Of a stretch of DNA of 64,000 bases, positions 30,740 to 38,039 are shown one piece after another. The translations under genes were made by a program, and so were the position numbers. The notes below the pieces were generated by a model. That model was not told where the DNA came from. It did not search any database and worked only from the letters and a program-made list of their open reading frames with translations. Numbering within the stretch: position 1 is the first letter of the stretch; each line of letters opens with the position of its first letter. Location: the NCBI RefSeq assembly GCF_000374585.1, contig NZ_KB894651.1, positions 93,975-157,974 on the forward strand, given 5' to 3'. The DNA comes from Phocaeicola barnesiae DSM 18169 = JCM 13652 (GTDB lineage Bacteria > Bacteroidota > Bacteroidia > Bacteroidales > Bacteroidaceae).

Positions 30740-31951
30740 ATGGAACAACAACTAAAGACAAACATTCAACAACCGACATCTTCTACCGGAATCCGGAAAA
30801 ACGAGCGTCTGGAAGTGGTGGACGCCCTGCGTGGAATCGCCCTCTGTGCCATCGTCATCATCCACTGCCTAGAACATTACAATCTCTACTTCATACCGGA
30901 AAATGCTCCCCAATGGCTGACCACAATCGATAAAGGTATCTGGCAGACTACCTGGTTTCTGTTGGCAGGGAAAGCATTCTCGGCCTTCTCACTGCTTTTC
31001 GGATTCAGTTTCTTCATCCAATATGACAATGCGCAACGCAGGGGGATTCCTTTCCGTGGACGCTTCGCCTGGCGAATGCTACTGCTGGTGATGTTCTCGC
31101 AATTGCACTCCCTATTCTACAACGGCGATATCCTGTTCCTGTATGCCGTCATGGGATTACTCCTCATTGCCGTATGCCGTTGTCAGACACGGACCGTTTT
31201 AGCTTTGGCTATCCTGCTGATTCTGCAACCGTTGGAATGGATACGTCTGCTACTTACAGCCAACGGAATTCCTTTCATCGAATACGGGAATCACTGGATG
31301 AAGTTCGCCAGCCTGGCCAAACCGGTCATGGAAAGCGGAAGTTTTCTGGAAGTAGTACAGTCGAACATCACTTACGGACAACTCTACGGTAACCTGTGGC
31401 AGATAGAGAACGGACGTATCTGTCAGATAGGCGGTCTTTTCTTGTTCGGTCTGGTAGCAGGCAGACTACAACTGTTCGTGAAAAGCCAACAGTCGATTAT
31501 GTGGTGGAAAAGACTGATTGGAGGAGCCGTCCTGCTATTTATACCTTTCTATCTGCTCAAGATTTCCTATCCAGACTGGACCGGAGGCAATGCCGCCCTC
31601 AATATGCCGTTGGAAATCGCGACCTCGTCCATCTCCAATTTCCTACTGATGACCGTACTGGCCGGATGTTTCGTTCTTGCCTGGTTCAGCAAGGAAAAAG
31701 GCTATGGCTTCCAACGTCTGTTCATTCCTTACGGACGGATGAGTCTGACCAATTACATCACTCAGTCCATCATTGGAATTACCCTGTTCTATGGTTTCGG
31801 ACTAGGCCTCTACCGATATACCGGGGCTACTGTCTGTCTGCTTATCGGAATAGTAATTGTCATCATTCAAATGTTGTTCAGCCGTTTCTGGCTCTCCAGC
31901 CATAAGCAGGGACCGTTGGAACGAATCTGGAAGAAACTCACCTGGATTTGA
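30740..31951 (+). CDS. DUF418 domain-containing membrane protein
   Basis: This 403-residue inner-membrane protein has about ten hydrophobic helices. It opens with a soluble N-terminus and the family signature RLEVVDALRGIALCAIVIIH (residues 24-43), followed by a large central region and a C-terminal DUF418 part containing PYGRMSLTNYITQSIIG. The RGxA opening is shared with acyltransferase-3 proteins, and the DUF418 family is thought to transfer groups across membranes, but no substrate is known. It lies just upstream of a real acyltransferase-3 gene on the same strand. Confidence 0.82.
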   Translation: MEQQLKTNIQQPTSSTGIRKNERLEVVDALRGIALCAIVIIHCLEHYNLYFIPENAPQWLTTIDKGIWQTTWFLLAGKAFSAFSLLFGFSFFIQYDNAQRRGIPFRGRFAWRMLLLVMFSQLHSLFYNGDILFLYAVMGLLLIAVCRCQTRTVLALAILLILQPLEWIRLLLTANGIPFIEYGNHWMKFASLAKPVMESGSFLEVVQSNITYGQLYGNLWQIENGRICQIGGLFLFGLVAGRLQLFVKSQQSIMWWKRLIGGAVLLFIPFYLLKISYPDWTGGNAALNMPLEIATSSISNFLLMTVLAGCFVLAWFSKEKGYGFQRLFIPYGRMSLTNYITQSIIGITLFYGFGLGLYRYTGATVCLLIGIVIVIIQMLFSRFWLSSHKQGPLERIWKKLTWI

Positions 31952-32003
31952 AGCCCTTCGGCCGATTTTGACACAGGGCAAATGCCAGAACCCACAGAGT
32001 TCC

Positions 32004-32048
32004 TATCTTTAAGGTATTCTAAGCAAGTCAATGAATACCTTAAAGATA
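32004..32048. repeat. Perfect 16-bp inverted repeat in the acyltransferase leader
   Basis: TATCTTTAAGGTATTC (32004-32019) and GAATACCTTAAAGATA (32033-32048) are perfect reverse complements with a 13-nt loop. The ATG at 32031 lies in the loop edge, and the ATG at 32055 lies 7 nt after the repeat. It could be an operator or an mRNA hairpin that controls translation. Confidence 0.85.
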
Positions 32049-32054
32049 ACCGAT

Positions 32055-33137
32055 ATGAAAACGCCTCCCACCCCGCACGCTCCGGCGCCCAACAGGCTGT
32101 TCGCCCTCGATTTACTCCGTACCTTGGCCTGTTTCCTGGTCATCTGGCAACATGTCATCGAACCGTACTATGCCTATCCGGACCTGACGATTGTCCGCAA
32201 CGCAGATACCCCTATTGTAGGATGGATAAACAGCCTGACTCCCATTGAAGTTCCTCTGTTTGTCATGATTTCCGGTTATTTTCTTCTACCGCTTCGGGAA
32301 AAGACCAGCACTTTTTTCCGACGGCGTTTCACCCGCGTTCTCTTCCCTTTCGTCTGCTGGTGCATCGTCTATGCCATTTATTACATGTTCCAGCGGGGCG
32401 ATACGTGGCAGGAATGTCTGCTGAACATCTGTCACATTCCGGTCAATTTCGGTACCGAAATAGGACACCTTTGGTTCGTTTACATGCTTCTCGGCCTCTA
32501 CCTGCTGGTTCCCGTCCTTTCCCCATGGCTCCAGCAATGTAGCCGGAAACAGCTCCAGGCCTACCTGGGATTATGGCTATTCACTACGTGCCTCCCCTAC
32601 ATCCACCTGTATTTTCCGCTCGTTCTGGGTGAATGTTTCTGGAATCCGACTCCGATGCTGCATTATTTCACAGGGTTTGTCGGCTACTTTCTGCTCGGAC
32701 ACTACATCCGCCGTTACGGACCGCTTTCCATACGTACCTCCCTGATTATGCTGATTACGGGATACCTGGTCACGGTCTGTATCTACCAATACCGCCTCCC
32801 TCGTGTAAGCTCCATGAGTGACTTGGAAGTATGCTGGCGTTTCTGCGGAATAAACATTGCAATTATGGCATATGCAGTCTTTTCACTGGTCAGCCGTATC
32901 CGATGGAAAGGAAACAACGCAATCGGACATTTCATCACCCGTTTCTCTTTATTAAGCTATGCGGTATACCTCAGCCATATGATTTTTATCAACTTATACA
33001 GAGAACTACTGGAAGATACCTTAGGACGTGTATATTATCAGGTACCCGTAATTACCTTATGTAGCTTTCTTACATCCTTTATCATAGTGTGGTTACTCTC
33101 TTATTTACCGAAAGCCAAGTATTGGTTAGGCTCTTAA
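32055..33137 (+). CDS. Acyltransferase-3 family membrane protein (OafA/YrhL-like)
   Basis: This protein of about 360 residues has around ten membrane helices and the family start RLFALDLLRTLACFLVIWQH, with the conserved His of that segment. Members transfer acetyl, succinyl or similar groups to surface sugars or lipids from the inner membrane. I chose ATG 32055 because the alternative ATG 32031 sits within a 16-bp inverted repeat; that would add eight residues. The acceptor substrate is unknown. It is the last chromosomal gene before the tRNA-Lys and the ICE. Confidence 0.83.
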   Translation: MKTPPTPHAPAPNRLFALDLLRTLACFLVIWQHVIEPYYAYPDLTIVRNADTPIVGWINSLTPIEVPLFVMISGYFLLPLREKTSTFFRRRFTRVLFPFVCWCIVYAIYYMFQRGDTWQECLLNICHIPVNFGTEIGHLWFVYMLLGLYLLVPVLSPWLQQCSRKQLQAYLGLWLFTTCLPYIHLYFPLVLGECFWNPTPMLHYFTGFVGYFLLGHYIRRYGPLSIRTSLIMLITGYLVTVCIYQYRLPRVSSMSDLEVCWRFCGINIAIMAYAVFSLVSRIRWKGNNAIGHFITRFSLLSYAVYLSHMIFINLYRELLEDTLGRVYYQVPVITLCSFLTSFIIVWLLSYLPKAKYWLGS

Positions 33138-33202
33138 AAAGAGTATACCAAGCCTTTAAAAAGCGATTTATTCACTTTTTCAGAAAAAAAATCACGAAAA
33201 GT

Positions 33203-33233
33203 TTTGCAGATTCAAAAGAAAGCACTACCTTTG
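33203..33233 (+). promoter_or_regulatory. tRNA-Lys promoter
   Basis: TTTG at 33203-33206 and TAccTTTG at 33226-33233 are separated by 19 nt. The -7 box and the bases after it match the tRNA-Pro promoter. Confidence 0.8.
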
Positions 33234-33268
33234 CACTCGCAATCAGGAAATGACTGCAACACAGGTTT

Positions 33269-33341
33269 GATTCGCTAGCTCAGCAGGTAGAGCACAACAC
33301 TTTTAATGTTGGGGTCTTGGGTTCGAGCCCCAAGCGGATCA
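33269..33341 (+). tRNA. tRNA-Lys(TTT), likely ICE integration target
   Basis: The 73-nt cloverleaf has acceptor GATTCGC pairing with GCGGATC, D-arm GCTCAGCAGGTAGAGC, anticodon loop CTTTTAA (anticodon TTT) and T-arm CTTGGGTTCGAGCCCCAAG. The discriminator is A and no CCA is encoded. An integrase gene and an ICE start just downstream on the same strand, so the 3' end of this tRNA is probably the left attachment site; the right copy would be outside the window. Confidence 0.95.
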
Positions 33342-33377
33342 CTGGGGAGTAAAGACAAACTCCTGACAAACAAAGAC

Positions 33378-33415
33378 AAAGCTCTCTAATCCAAAAGGTT
33401 AGGGAGCTTTTTTCT
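33378..33415 (+). terminator. Terminator after tRNA-Lys
   Basis: AGCTCTCTAA (33380-33389) pairs with TTAGGGAGCT (33399-33408) with one G-T pair, followed by a run of T. It ends the tRNA transcript before the integrase region. Confidence 0.82.
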
Positions 33416-33475
33416 TACCCTGTAGCGACAGGAAAATGACCTTAAAAAGCCACCCTATGAAGATTCGTCGTTACT

Positions 33476-33615
33476 AAATCGTTACGGTATTCCGTTACCG
33501 CAAAAACCGTAACGATTTTGAGGGTAAATCGCTCATTTGTCGAATATTGGCATTCGATTGTCACCGTAACTTTGGACAGAGAAAATTACTTTTGCAAACG
33601 ATAAAATGTTACGGT
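33476..33615. repeat. Four GTTACGGT sites before the integrase gene
   Basis: GTTACGGT occurs forward at 33481 and 33608 and reversed (ACCGTAAC) at 33506 and 33563. The first pair extends to a perfect 13-bp inverted repeat (33476-33488 with 33506-33518). The last copy touches the integrase ATG at 33616. Such spacing is typical of integrase arm-type sites or of a repressor operator; which of these is not decided by sequence. Confidence 0.75.
33587..33594 (+). promoter_or_regulatory. -7 element for the integrase gene
   Basis: TActTTTG at 33587-33594 followed by C lies 22 nt before the integrase ATG. The -33 element is not well spaced. It sits between GTTACGGT sites, so binding there could regulate it. 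Confidence 0.5.
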
Positions 33616-34875
33616 ATGAAATCGACATTCAAAATTCTCTTTTATCTGAAGAAGAACGAGCCGAAGAAAAACGGTTATGTGGTTATCATGGTACGCATCA
33701 CGGTGGACGGCGACCAAGTGCAGTTCAGCAGCAAGCTGGATGTTCATCCCGATAATTGGGATACGAAACTCGGGCGGGCGGTTGTCAATAAGCAGAGTGC
33801 GGAGAAAAAAGAAAACCTCAGAGTATCCTCACTGAACAAGACACTCGATGAAATCCGGGCGGCTATCACCATGCACTATACACGTATGATGAATACGGAT
33901 GGCTATGCCCTACCTGAAAAAATCCGCAATGCCTTTTTGGGATTGGAGGAAAAGGAAAAGACGCTGATAAGCTACTTTACCCAACATAATGAACAGTATG
34001 CCAAAAAAGTCGGCAAGACCGCCACACAAAAGACCTACTCACGCTATGAGCTGACCAAGCAGCGGATGATAGAGTTCCTGAAAAGCGAATATAACATTTC
34101 GGATATTCCCATCAAGGAAATTACCGTTACTCACATTGAGAACTTCTACCTGTATTTGAGGGAACAATGCGAGGTGAGCAACAATACAGCCATGAAGTTT
34201 GTGCAGCGTTTCCACACGATTTTGTTGTTCGCGCAGAAAAGCGGCCTGTCTTTTCTTGACCCGTTCAACAATTTCCGCTTCAACTTCGACAAGACCGACC
34301 GAGGCTATCTGACGCAGGAAGAAATCGACACGATTTACCACAAGGAGTTTCAGTCGAAACGGTTGGAACACGTGCGCGACGCCTTCATCTTTAGTTGCTA
34401 TACCGGTCTGCCGTATTGCGACATCTATACGCTGACCGCCGAAGACATCAAAATCGGGGTGGACGGCAAGAAGTGGATTATGAAGGACAGAGGGAAGACT
34501 GGAGTGGAATCTCTTATCCCCTTGCTGCCCATTCCTTTGGAGATTCTTGCCAAATACGAAGGCAAGACAAAGAACGGTAAACTTTTGCCGGTCATCAGTA
34601 ATCAAAAGATGAATGAATATTTGGCGGAAATAGCAGCTATTTGCCAGATAAACAAGCGAATAACCTATCATCTTGCACGTCATTCGTTCGCGACCGAAAT
34701 TTGCCTGACAAAAGGTGTACCCATTGAAAGTGTGTCGAAAATGCTCGGCCATACCAACATCCAGACCACACAAATCTATGCGCGTGTCGTGGATAGGAAG
34801 CTGAGTCATGACATGAATGTATTGGAACGTAAATTAAGAACTATGCAGGGTGGAACACCGCAAAAGGTGGGCTAA
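33616..34875 (+). CDS. int: ICE tyrosine recombinase (IntDOT-like)
   Basis: The 419-residue integrase would insert and excise the ICE at the tRNA-Lys. It has an N-terminal arm-binding type domain (MKSTFKILFYLKKN), a SAM-like core-binding domain (about 115-215) and a C-terminal catalytic domain with HLARHSFAT (His352, Arg355), LGHTN (His379) and Tyr388 in QIYARV. The first catalytic Arg is missing: the box reads CYTGLPYCD with Pro266. IntDOT of CTnDOT is also known to lack this Arg. The ATG at 33616 is chosen over a TTG at 33547, which lies upstream of the promoter. Confidence 0.9.
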   Translation: MKSTFKILFYLKKNEPKKNGYVVIMVRITVDGDQVQFSSKLDVHPDNWDTKLGRAVVNKQSAEKKENLRVSSLNKTLDEIRAAITMHYTRMMNTDGYALPEKIRNAFLGLEEKEKTLISYFTQHNEQYAKKVGKTATQKTYSRYELTKQRMIEFLKSEYNISDIPIKEITVTHIENFYLYLREQCEVSNNTAMKFVQRFHTILLFAQKSGLSFLDPFNNFRFNFDKTDRGYLTQEEIDTIYHKEFQSKRLEHVRDAFIFSCYTGLPYCDIYTLTAEDIKIGVDGKKWIMKDRGKTGVESLIPLLPIPLEILAKYEGKTKNGKLLPVISNQKMNEYLAEIAAICQINKRITYHLARHSFATEICLTKGVPIESVSKMLGHTNIQTTQIYARVVDRKLSHDMNVLERKLRTMQGGTPQKVG

Positions 34876-34915
34876 ATCCATTATATTTGTCTCACAATTA
34901 AAAAACGATACCCCT

Positions 34916-35329
34916 ATGCTACACAGAGGAAACATCACCATTACCGGGCTGGAGGACATCAACCGCCACCCCACAGTCAGTGTCAAGTTGGAGAACGGCA
35001 ACGTATGGCTCACCAAGCACGAGCTTGCCCGCCTGTTCGGAGTATTCATCCAGACGATAGATGCCAATATGCGCTCCATCTTCAAGTCGCGTATCCTGAA
35101 TGAAAGTGAAGCGACCATTACGGAGAAGCAGGATAAGCTATACGTTACCTACTACAATCTGGAGGCCGTCATTTTTCTCAGCTTCCGCATCAACACCTAT
35201 TGTACGAAGCTGTTCCGCGAGTGGGTGCTCAACTCCTTGTGCGAATACAAACGGTTGAAAGAGAAGCAGCCCGAAGTCCTTGTCGTGTTCAACGCTTCGG
35301 ACAACCAGACATTCATTTCATACAACTAA
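34916..35329 (+). CDS. RhuM-like / phage-type DNA-binding protein
   Basis: This 137-residue protein has a winged-helix-like start (NGNVWLTKHELARLFGVF, about residues 27-44) and a helical second part with YYNLEAVIFLSFRINT, as in the RhuM (virulence protein) and phage antirepressor-like families. A DNA-binding regulatory role for the element is likely but not shown. It lies 41 nt downstream of the integrase gene on the same strand. The ATG at 34916 is preferred over one at 34850, which would overlap the integrase. Confidence 0.6.
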   Translation: MLHRGNITITGLEDINRHPTVSVKLENGNVWLTKHELARLFGVFIQTIDANMRSIFKSRILNESEATITEKQDKLYVTYYNLEAVIFLSFRINTYCTKLFREWVLNSLCEYKRLKEKQPEVLVVFNASDNQTFISYN

Positions 35330-35341
35330 AAAATAAGAAAC

Positions 35342-35455
35342 ATGGCAACAAACAAATCACAGATAGAAAAGTGGATAACGGCGCAGAAGAAGCACCGGCT
35401 GTCCGTCAACAGCGATTTTGTACACCAATTCTTCCCCTATGATGCCTGTTTTTAA
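35342..35455 (+). pseudogene. N-terminal remnant, possibly of the phosphoribosyltransferase gene
   Basis: A 37-codon frame starts MATNKSQIEKWITAQKKHRL and stops in the middle of what looks like a coding region (FFPYDACF then TAA). GC content drops sharply right after it. A start-less phosphoribosyltransferase frame begins after the AT-rich block at about 36,125. The simplest reading is one gene split by a 670-bp insertion, but I cannot prove that the two pieces belong together. Confidence 0.4.
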
Positions 35456-35459
35456 GAGC

Positions 35460-35512
35460 AAGTTGCCTGACTCGTTCCATGAGTCGGGCAACTCACGGAA
35501 ATGAGTTGCGCG
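35460..35512. repeat. 22-bp-period palindromic repeat, array 1 (3 units)
   Basis: Units AAGTTGCCTGACTC (35460), GAGTCGGGCAACTC (35481) and a degenerate GAGTTGCGCG (35503) recur every 21-22 bp. It marks the left edge of an AT-rich block. Confidence 0.75.
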
Positions 35513-35673
35513 CTATTTTGGAATCTATGGGCAATGTAGAAGGGCTTATTGTGGAAGATTTAAGTATAACAACAACTTTAGAAGCAAAAAGTGCAGAAAT
35601 AGCACGATTACAACCGTATTACGATAAAATAGGAGAGATGCCAAAAGGTAATCAAAAAAAGTTTCAAACCTAA
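35479..35673 (+). CDS. Small hypothetical protein or gene remnant
   Basis: This 64-residue frame has an ATG inside the repeat array, and the downstream part (from Met17) reads like a soluble helical protein end (TLEAKSAEIARLQPYYDKIG). It is AT-rich like the next gene and stops 2 nt before it. I do not recognise it. It could be the C-terminal remnant of a longer protein, for instance a toxin next to its immunity gene; that is a guess from position. Confidence 0.35.
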   Translation: MSRATHGNELRAILESMGNVEGLIVEDLSITTTLEAKSAEIARLQPYYDKIGEMPKGNQKKFQT

Positions 35674-35675
35674 AA

Positions 35676-36125
35676 ATGGAAATCATTAGTATGAAAATAT
35701 ATTTTGGACAACTTTATATACAAGCTGGGATTTCATTCCCCTTTAGTTCATCATTTCAACGCTTTTTATCAGAAGAAGTGTCTAAATTAGTAGAAATGAA
35801 TCCTAAATTTGAACAATCTTATGGAACAGAATATGAATTAATGTTCCGTATATCTGCAAAAAAAGAATTATTAACAAATGAAATATGTGGACCAACTATT
35901 TTCAAAAAGGAGAAAGACATTGAATACACCATATTTTTACCTTATAAATTTATAATGGAGCAATCTAACCCTAATAAATGCGCATTAGAGTTTTTGTTTG
36001 AAGGGATTTATACAGTTTTAGACTTATATGAAATAAATACATCAAGGCTGAAAATAGAGCAAAATAAGATTATAAATAAAATTATATCATCTTCTAATAT
36101 GTTCAAAGATATACTTGTTTATTAA
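35676..36125 (+). CDS. Hypothetical AT-rich cargo protein (possible immunity protein)
   Basis: This 149-residue protein has no signal or membrane segment. The stretch EYTIFLPYKF followed by LEFLFEGIYTVLDLYEI resembles the end of small immunity-protein families as I recall them, but not firmly. Its AT-rich composition contrasts with the GC-rich DNA to the right, and it sits in the block that appears to interrupt a phosphoribosyltransferase gene. A second ATG at codon 6 (MKIYFG) may be the real start. Confidence 0.5.
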   Translation: MEIISMKIYFGQLYIQAGISFPFSSSFQRFLSEEVSKLVEMNPKFEQSYGTEYELMFRISAKKELLTNEICGPTIFKKEKDIEYTIFLPYKFIMEQSNPNKCALEFLFEGIYTVLDLYEINTSRLKIEQNKIINKIISSSNMFKDILVY

Positions 36126-36184
36126 TCAAGGAGGGGCAGCAGGCGGCCCTCGTCGCCAAAATCTTCTCCCTCTGCATCGCCCGT

Positions 36185-36556
36185 ATGCCTTTCTACAAGG
36201 AAAAGGCTGCCAATGCCGTACTCATCCCCATCCCGGCGGCTACCCGTGAGCGCAACGCCGCGCGTTTCGCCCGGTTTTGCAGCCTCCTTTCACGCCGCCT
36301 GAAAATCACCGACGGCTTCCGTGCCACGTGGATAAGGGAAGACCGTGAGCAGATGAAAGGCACTCACGGCCTTGACAAGCTCTCCAACCTCATATTCCAC
36401 CCCGCCTGTTTTCAGGGACGCGATGTGTTCCTCGTGGACGACATTGTGTCCACCGGCGAGAACTTCACGCAGATGAAACGCAGGCTGATGCAGCTTGGAG
36501 CCAACTCCGTTACCGGCCTGTTCTTGGGACGGACAGTAAAGACAGAGAAAGGATAA
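36185..36556 (+). pseudogene. Phosphoribosyltransferase-like protein, N-terminally truncated
   Basis: The 123-residue frame ends like a ComF-type phosphoribosyltransferase: VLIPIPAATRERNAARFA, then the PRPP-binding motif DVFLVDDIVSTGENF (about residues 80-94). The reading frame is open upstream to about 36098 without a start codon and reads EGQQAALVAKIFSLCIARM before the ATG, so the conserved protein began further upstream. The missing N-terminus may be the remnant at 35342. Array 2 of the 22-bp repeats follows the stop. Confidence 0.6.
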
Positions 36557-36587
36557 AAAAGAAAACCGTTGCCTCCGGCGTTTCCAC

Positions 36588-36689
36588 AAGTCGGGCAACC
36601 CAAAGTGCTGAGTTGGGCAACTCAGCCCGACAAGTCGGGCAACTCGGCAGAATGAGTTGGGCAACTCACAAAAACGGCTTGGGCGACTT
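36588..36689. repeat. 22-bp-period palindromic repeat, array 2 (5 units)
   Basis: 14-bp units start at 36588, 36610, 36632, 36654 and 36676, an exact 22-bp period. The best copies are GAGTTGGGCAACTC (twice), a perfect palindrome apart from the central GG. It lies between two convergent genes. Confidence 0.88.
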
Positions 36690-36969
36690 ATAGATTTGGG
36701 GCGCCGCCTTCGAGGGCGGAATCAATGGCACTATAATGGTCTCCGTCATGTACGCTCAATGCCGCCACAAGGCTGTTCAACGTGCGTATTGCCTCCAGAC
36801 GTTGCTCCGGCGAGCTTTCTTCCTGATTGCTCAGCACGTCAATGGCGCAGGCAAGATGACCTCTTACGGTCTGCAAAGTAGACATGTCTTGAATAGGAAA
36901 CAGGTAAAAGAGTGTTCCGTCGGAAGAACGGACGATGCCCTCCAAAGGCGTAGCTTGTAATTCCATCAT
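36688..36969 (-). CDS. Hypothetical ICE protein
   Basis: This 93-residue soluble protein starts MMELQATPLEGIVRSSDGTL (either of two adjacent ATGs) and has a helical second half. I recognise no domain, but its coding character is better than that of the opposite strand. It has an unusually structured upstream region of about 200 nt (two large hairpins, 36994-37140) with TAccTTTG boxes on the minus strand further up, so its mRNA leader may be regulatory. Similar small proteins are common in Bacteroidales ICE accessory regions. Confidence 0.6.
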   Translation of the reverse strand: MMELQATPLEGIVRSSDGTLFYLFPIQDMSTLQTVRGHLACAIDVLSNQEESSPEQRLEAIRTLNSLVAALSVHDGDHYSAIDSALEGGAPNL

Positions 36970-36993
36970 CTTCGGTTATATTTATAATTAAAA

Positions 36994-37069
36994 TGACGTA
37001 ACGCTGCCGGCCACTGCACCCAAAGCATCGCCAAACGCTTAACACGAAGTGAACCGGCAGGTTACGTCA
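36994..37069 (-). ncRNA. Large hairpin A in the structured leader
   Basis: TGACGTAAC and CTGCCGG (36994-37010) pair with CCGGCAG and GTTACGTCA (37054-37069), a 16-bp stem with one bulged base. The loop holds CTTCGTGTT and TTGGCGAT on the minus strand, each exactly complementary to the loop of hairpin B. The strand assignment follows the downstream gene and the minus-strand -7 boxes; the RNA itself is inferred. Confidence 0.5.
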
Positions 37070-37085
37070 AGGTATAACCTACCCG

Positions 37086-37140
37086 GTTCATTTACCTTCG
37101 TGTTTTGAAATTGGCGATTTCTGGATGCCGGTAAATGAAC
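37086..37140 (-). ncRNA. Large hairpin B in the structured leader
   Basis: GTTCATTTACC (37086-37096) pairs with GGTAAATGAAC (37130-37140), 11 bp perfect. Its loop carries 9-nt and 8-nt segments (37096-37104 and 37111-37118) complementary to 37041-37049 and the CGCCAA region near 37027-37034 of hairpin A, so loop-loop pairing or a refolding switch is possible. Confidence 0.5.
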
Positions 37141-37173
37141 AACATTACCACGATACTATTTGCACCGCTGGCA

Positions 37174-37181
37174 CAAAGGTA
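37174..37181 (-). promoter_or_regulatory. -7 element upstream of the structured leader
   Basis: On the minus strand 37181-37174 reads TAccTTTG, a perfect -7 element, just before hairpin B. A second similar box (TTACCTTTGC) lies near 37349-37358. The -33 elements are not well placed. The whole gap 36970-37528 has no gene I can support; it also holds a 12-bp inverted repeat AGCTGACTTATT (about 37330) with AATAAGTCAGCT (about 37484). Confidence 0.4.
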
Positions 37182-37528
37182 AGAAAATAAAGTCAATAAT
37201 CCATTGCCTTCCTTAAAAACCTCCTTTGGAAAAAGTCCATTGCAGAAAAAAATCAAAGCCCCTGTGGAATGTTTCTCTTGCCGCTTTCATTCCCCATCAC
37301 TCCACGGAGTGCGATTGAGAAGTGGGGTAAGCTGACTTATTACGTGCGCAAAGGTAATTTCGGGTTTTGACGGACTAATCAAATTTTTTCTCCACAATCT
37401 CCACACTTCGCAGGCTCAGGTAGTATTCTGGCGAAAAAATTTGCTTCTGCAAAACCCTGTCCTTTGCCCAGCTTACGAAATAAGTCAGCTCACCCAACTC
37501 GTCAATGCATAAAAAAAATGTCGTGATT

Positions 37529-37789
37529 ATGAAAGCAACAAGAGAAACAAATGGAAATAAGTCGCTTCCCAATCTGCCTCTGCATAAATTCTTGGGAGTG
37601 GCGGTGAGGTTCATCCTTGCGGCAATCTGCACCGGTCTGTACGGCGGTTCCGTCCTTGTGTGGTTCATCGGGTTGTGGCTCGTGTGGAACTTCCTTACGG
37701 GTGTAGTCCGTTTCCTGTGGGGCTGCCTTGTGTTCCTGCTTACGTTTGTTTTGGTTGTTGCTTTCGTGGTCTGGTTATTAACTCTCTAA
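37529..37789 (+). CDS. Small membrane protein, ICE accessory
   Basis: This 86-residue protein has a short hydrophilic start (MKATRETNGNKSLPNLPLHK) and two strongly hydrophobic segments (about residues 24-50 and 55-85), so it is an inner-membrane protein. I do not know the family. ATG 37529 is preferred; an upstream ATG at 37505 adds eight residues. It begins a run of small plus-strand genes (37.5-39.7 kb) with short gaps, probably one operon. Confidence 0.6.
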   Translation: MKATRETNGNKSLPNLPLHKFLGVAVRFILAAICTGLYGGSVLVWFIGLWLVWNFLTGVVRFLWGCLVFLLTFVLVVAFVVWLLTL

Positions 37790-37801
37790 CATCACATCAT
37801 T

Positions 37802-38020
37802 ATGAAACGGTACAGCAAGACTATCGCGCAGCAATGCAAGTATTATGAGGTGGACAACATTTTCGTGTACATGGTAGAAACTTATCTGAACGGTAATATT
37901 ACCGTCTTTGAGAAACTTTTCTGGGAATTGTGCAAAGAAGCGAGAAAAGATTTTATAGACTTCCTTCTCAGCGAGGTGGAGCCTATATATTGGAGAGAAA
38001 TTCTAAAAATCATGGTCTGA
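37802..38020 (+). CDS. Small hypothetical ICE protein
   Basis: This 72-residue soluble protein is rich in aromatic and acidic residues (CKYYEVDNIFVYMVETYLNG). It starts 12 nt after the previous stop. I recognise no domain; its place in a tight run of small genes supports it being real. Confidence 0.6.
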   Translation: MKRYSKTIAQQCKYYEVDNIFVYMVETYLNGNITVFEKLFWELCKEARKDFIDFLLSEVEPIYWREILKIMV

Positions 38021-38039
38021 CATTATAATCTTATGTAGT

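Noticed and set aside
32004..32048. Inverted repeat as an ordinary intrinsic terminator of the DUF418 gene
   Set aside because: It lacks a T run and overlaps the next gene's start region.
37375..37668. Minus-strand frame opposite the small membrane protein gene
   Set aside because: The plus strand fits the run of small ICE genes better and this frame has no plausible domain.
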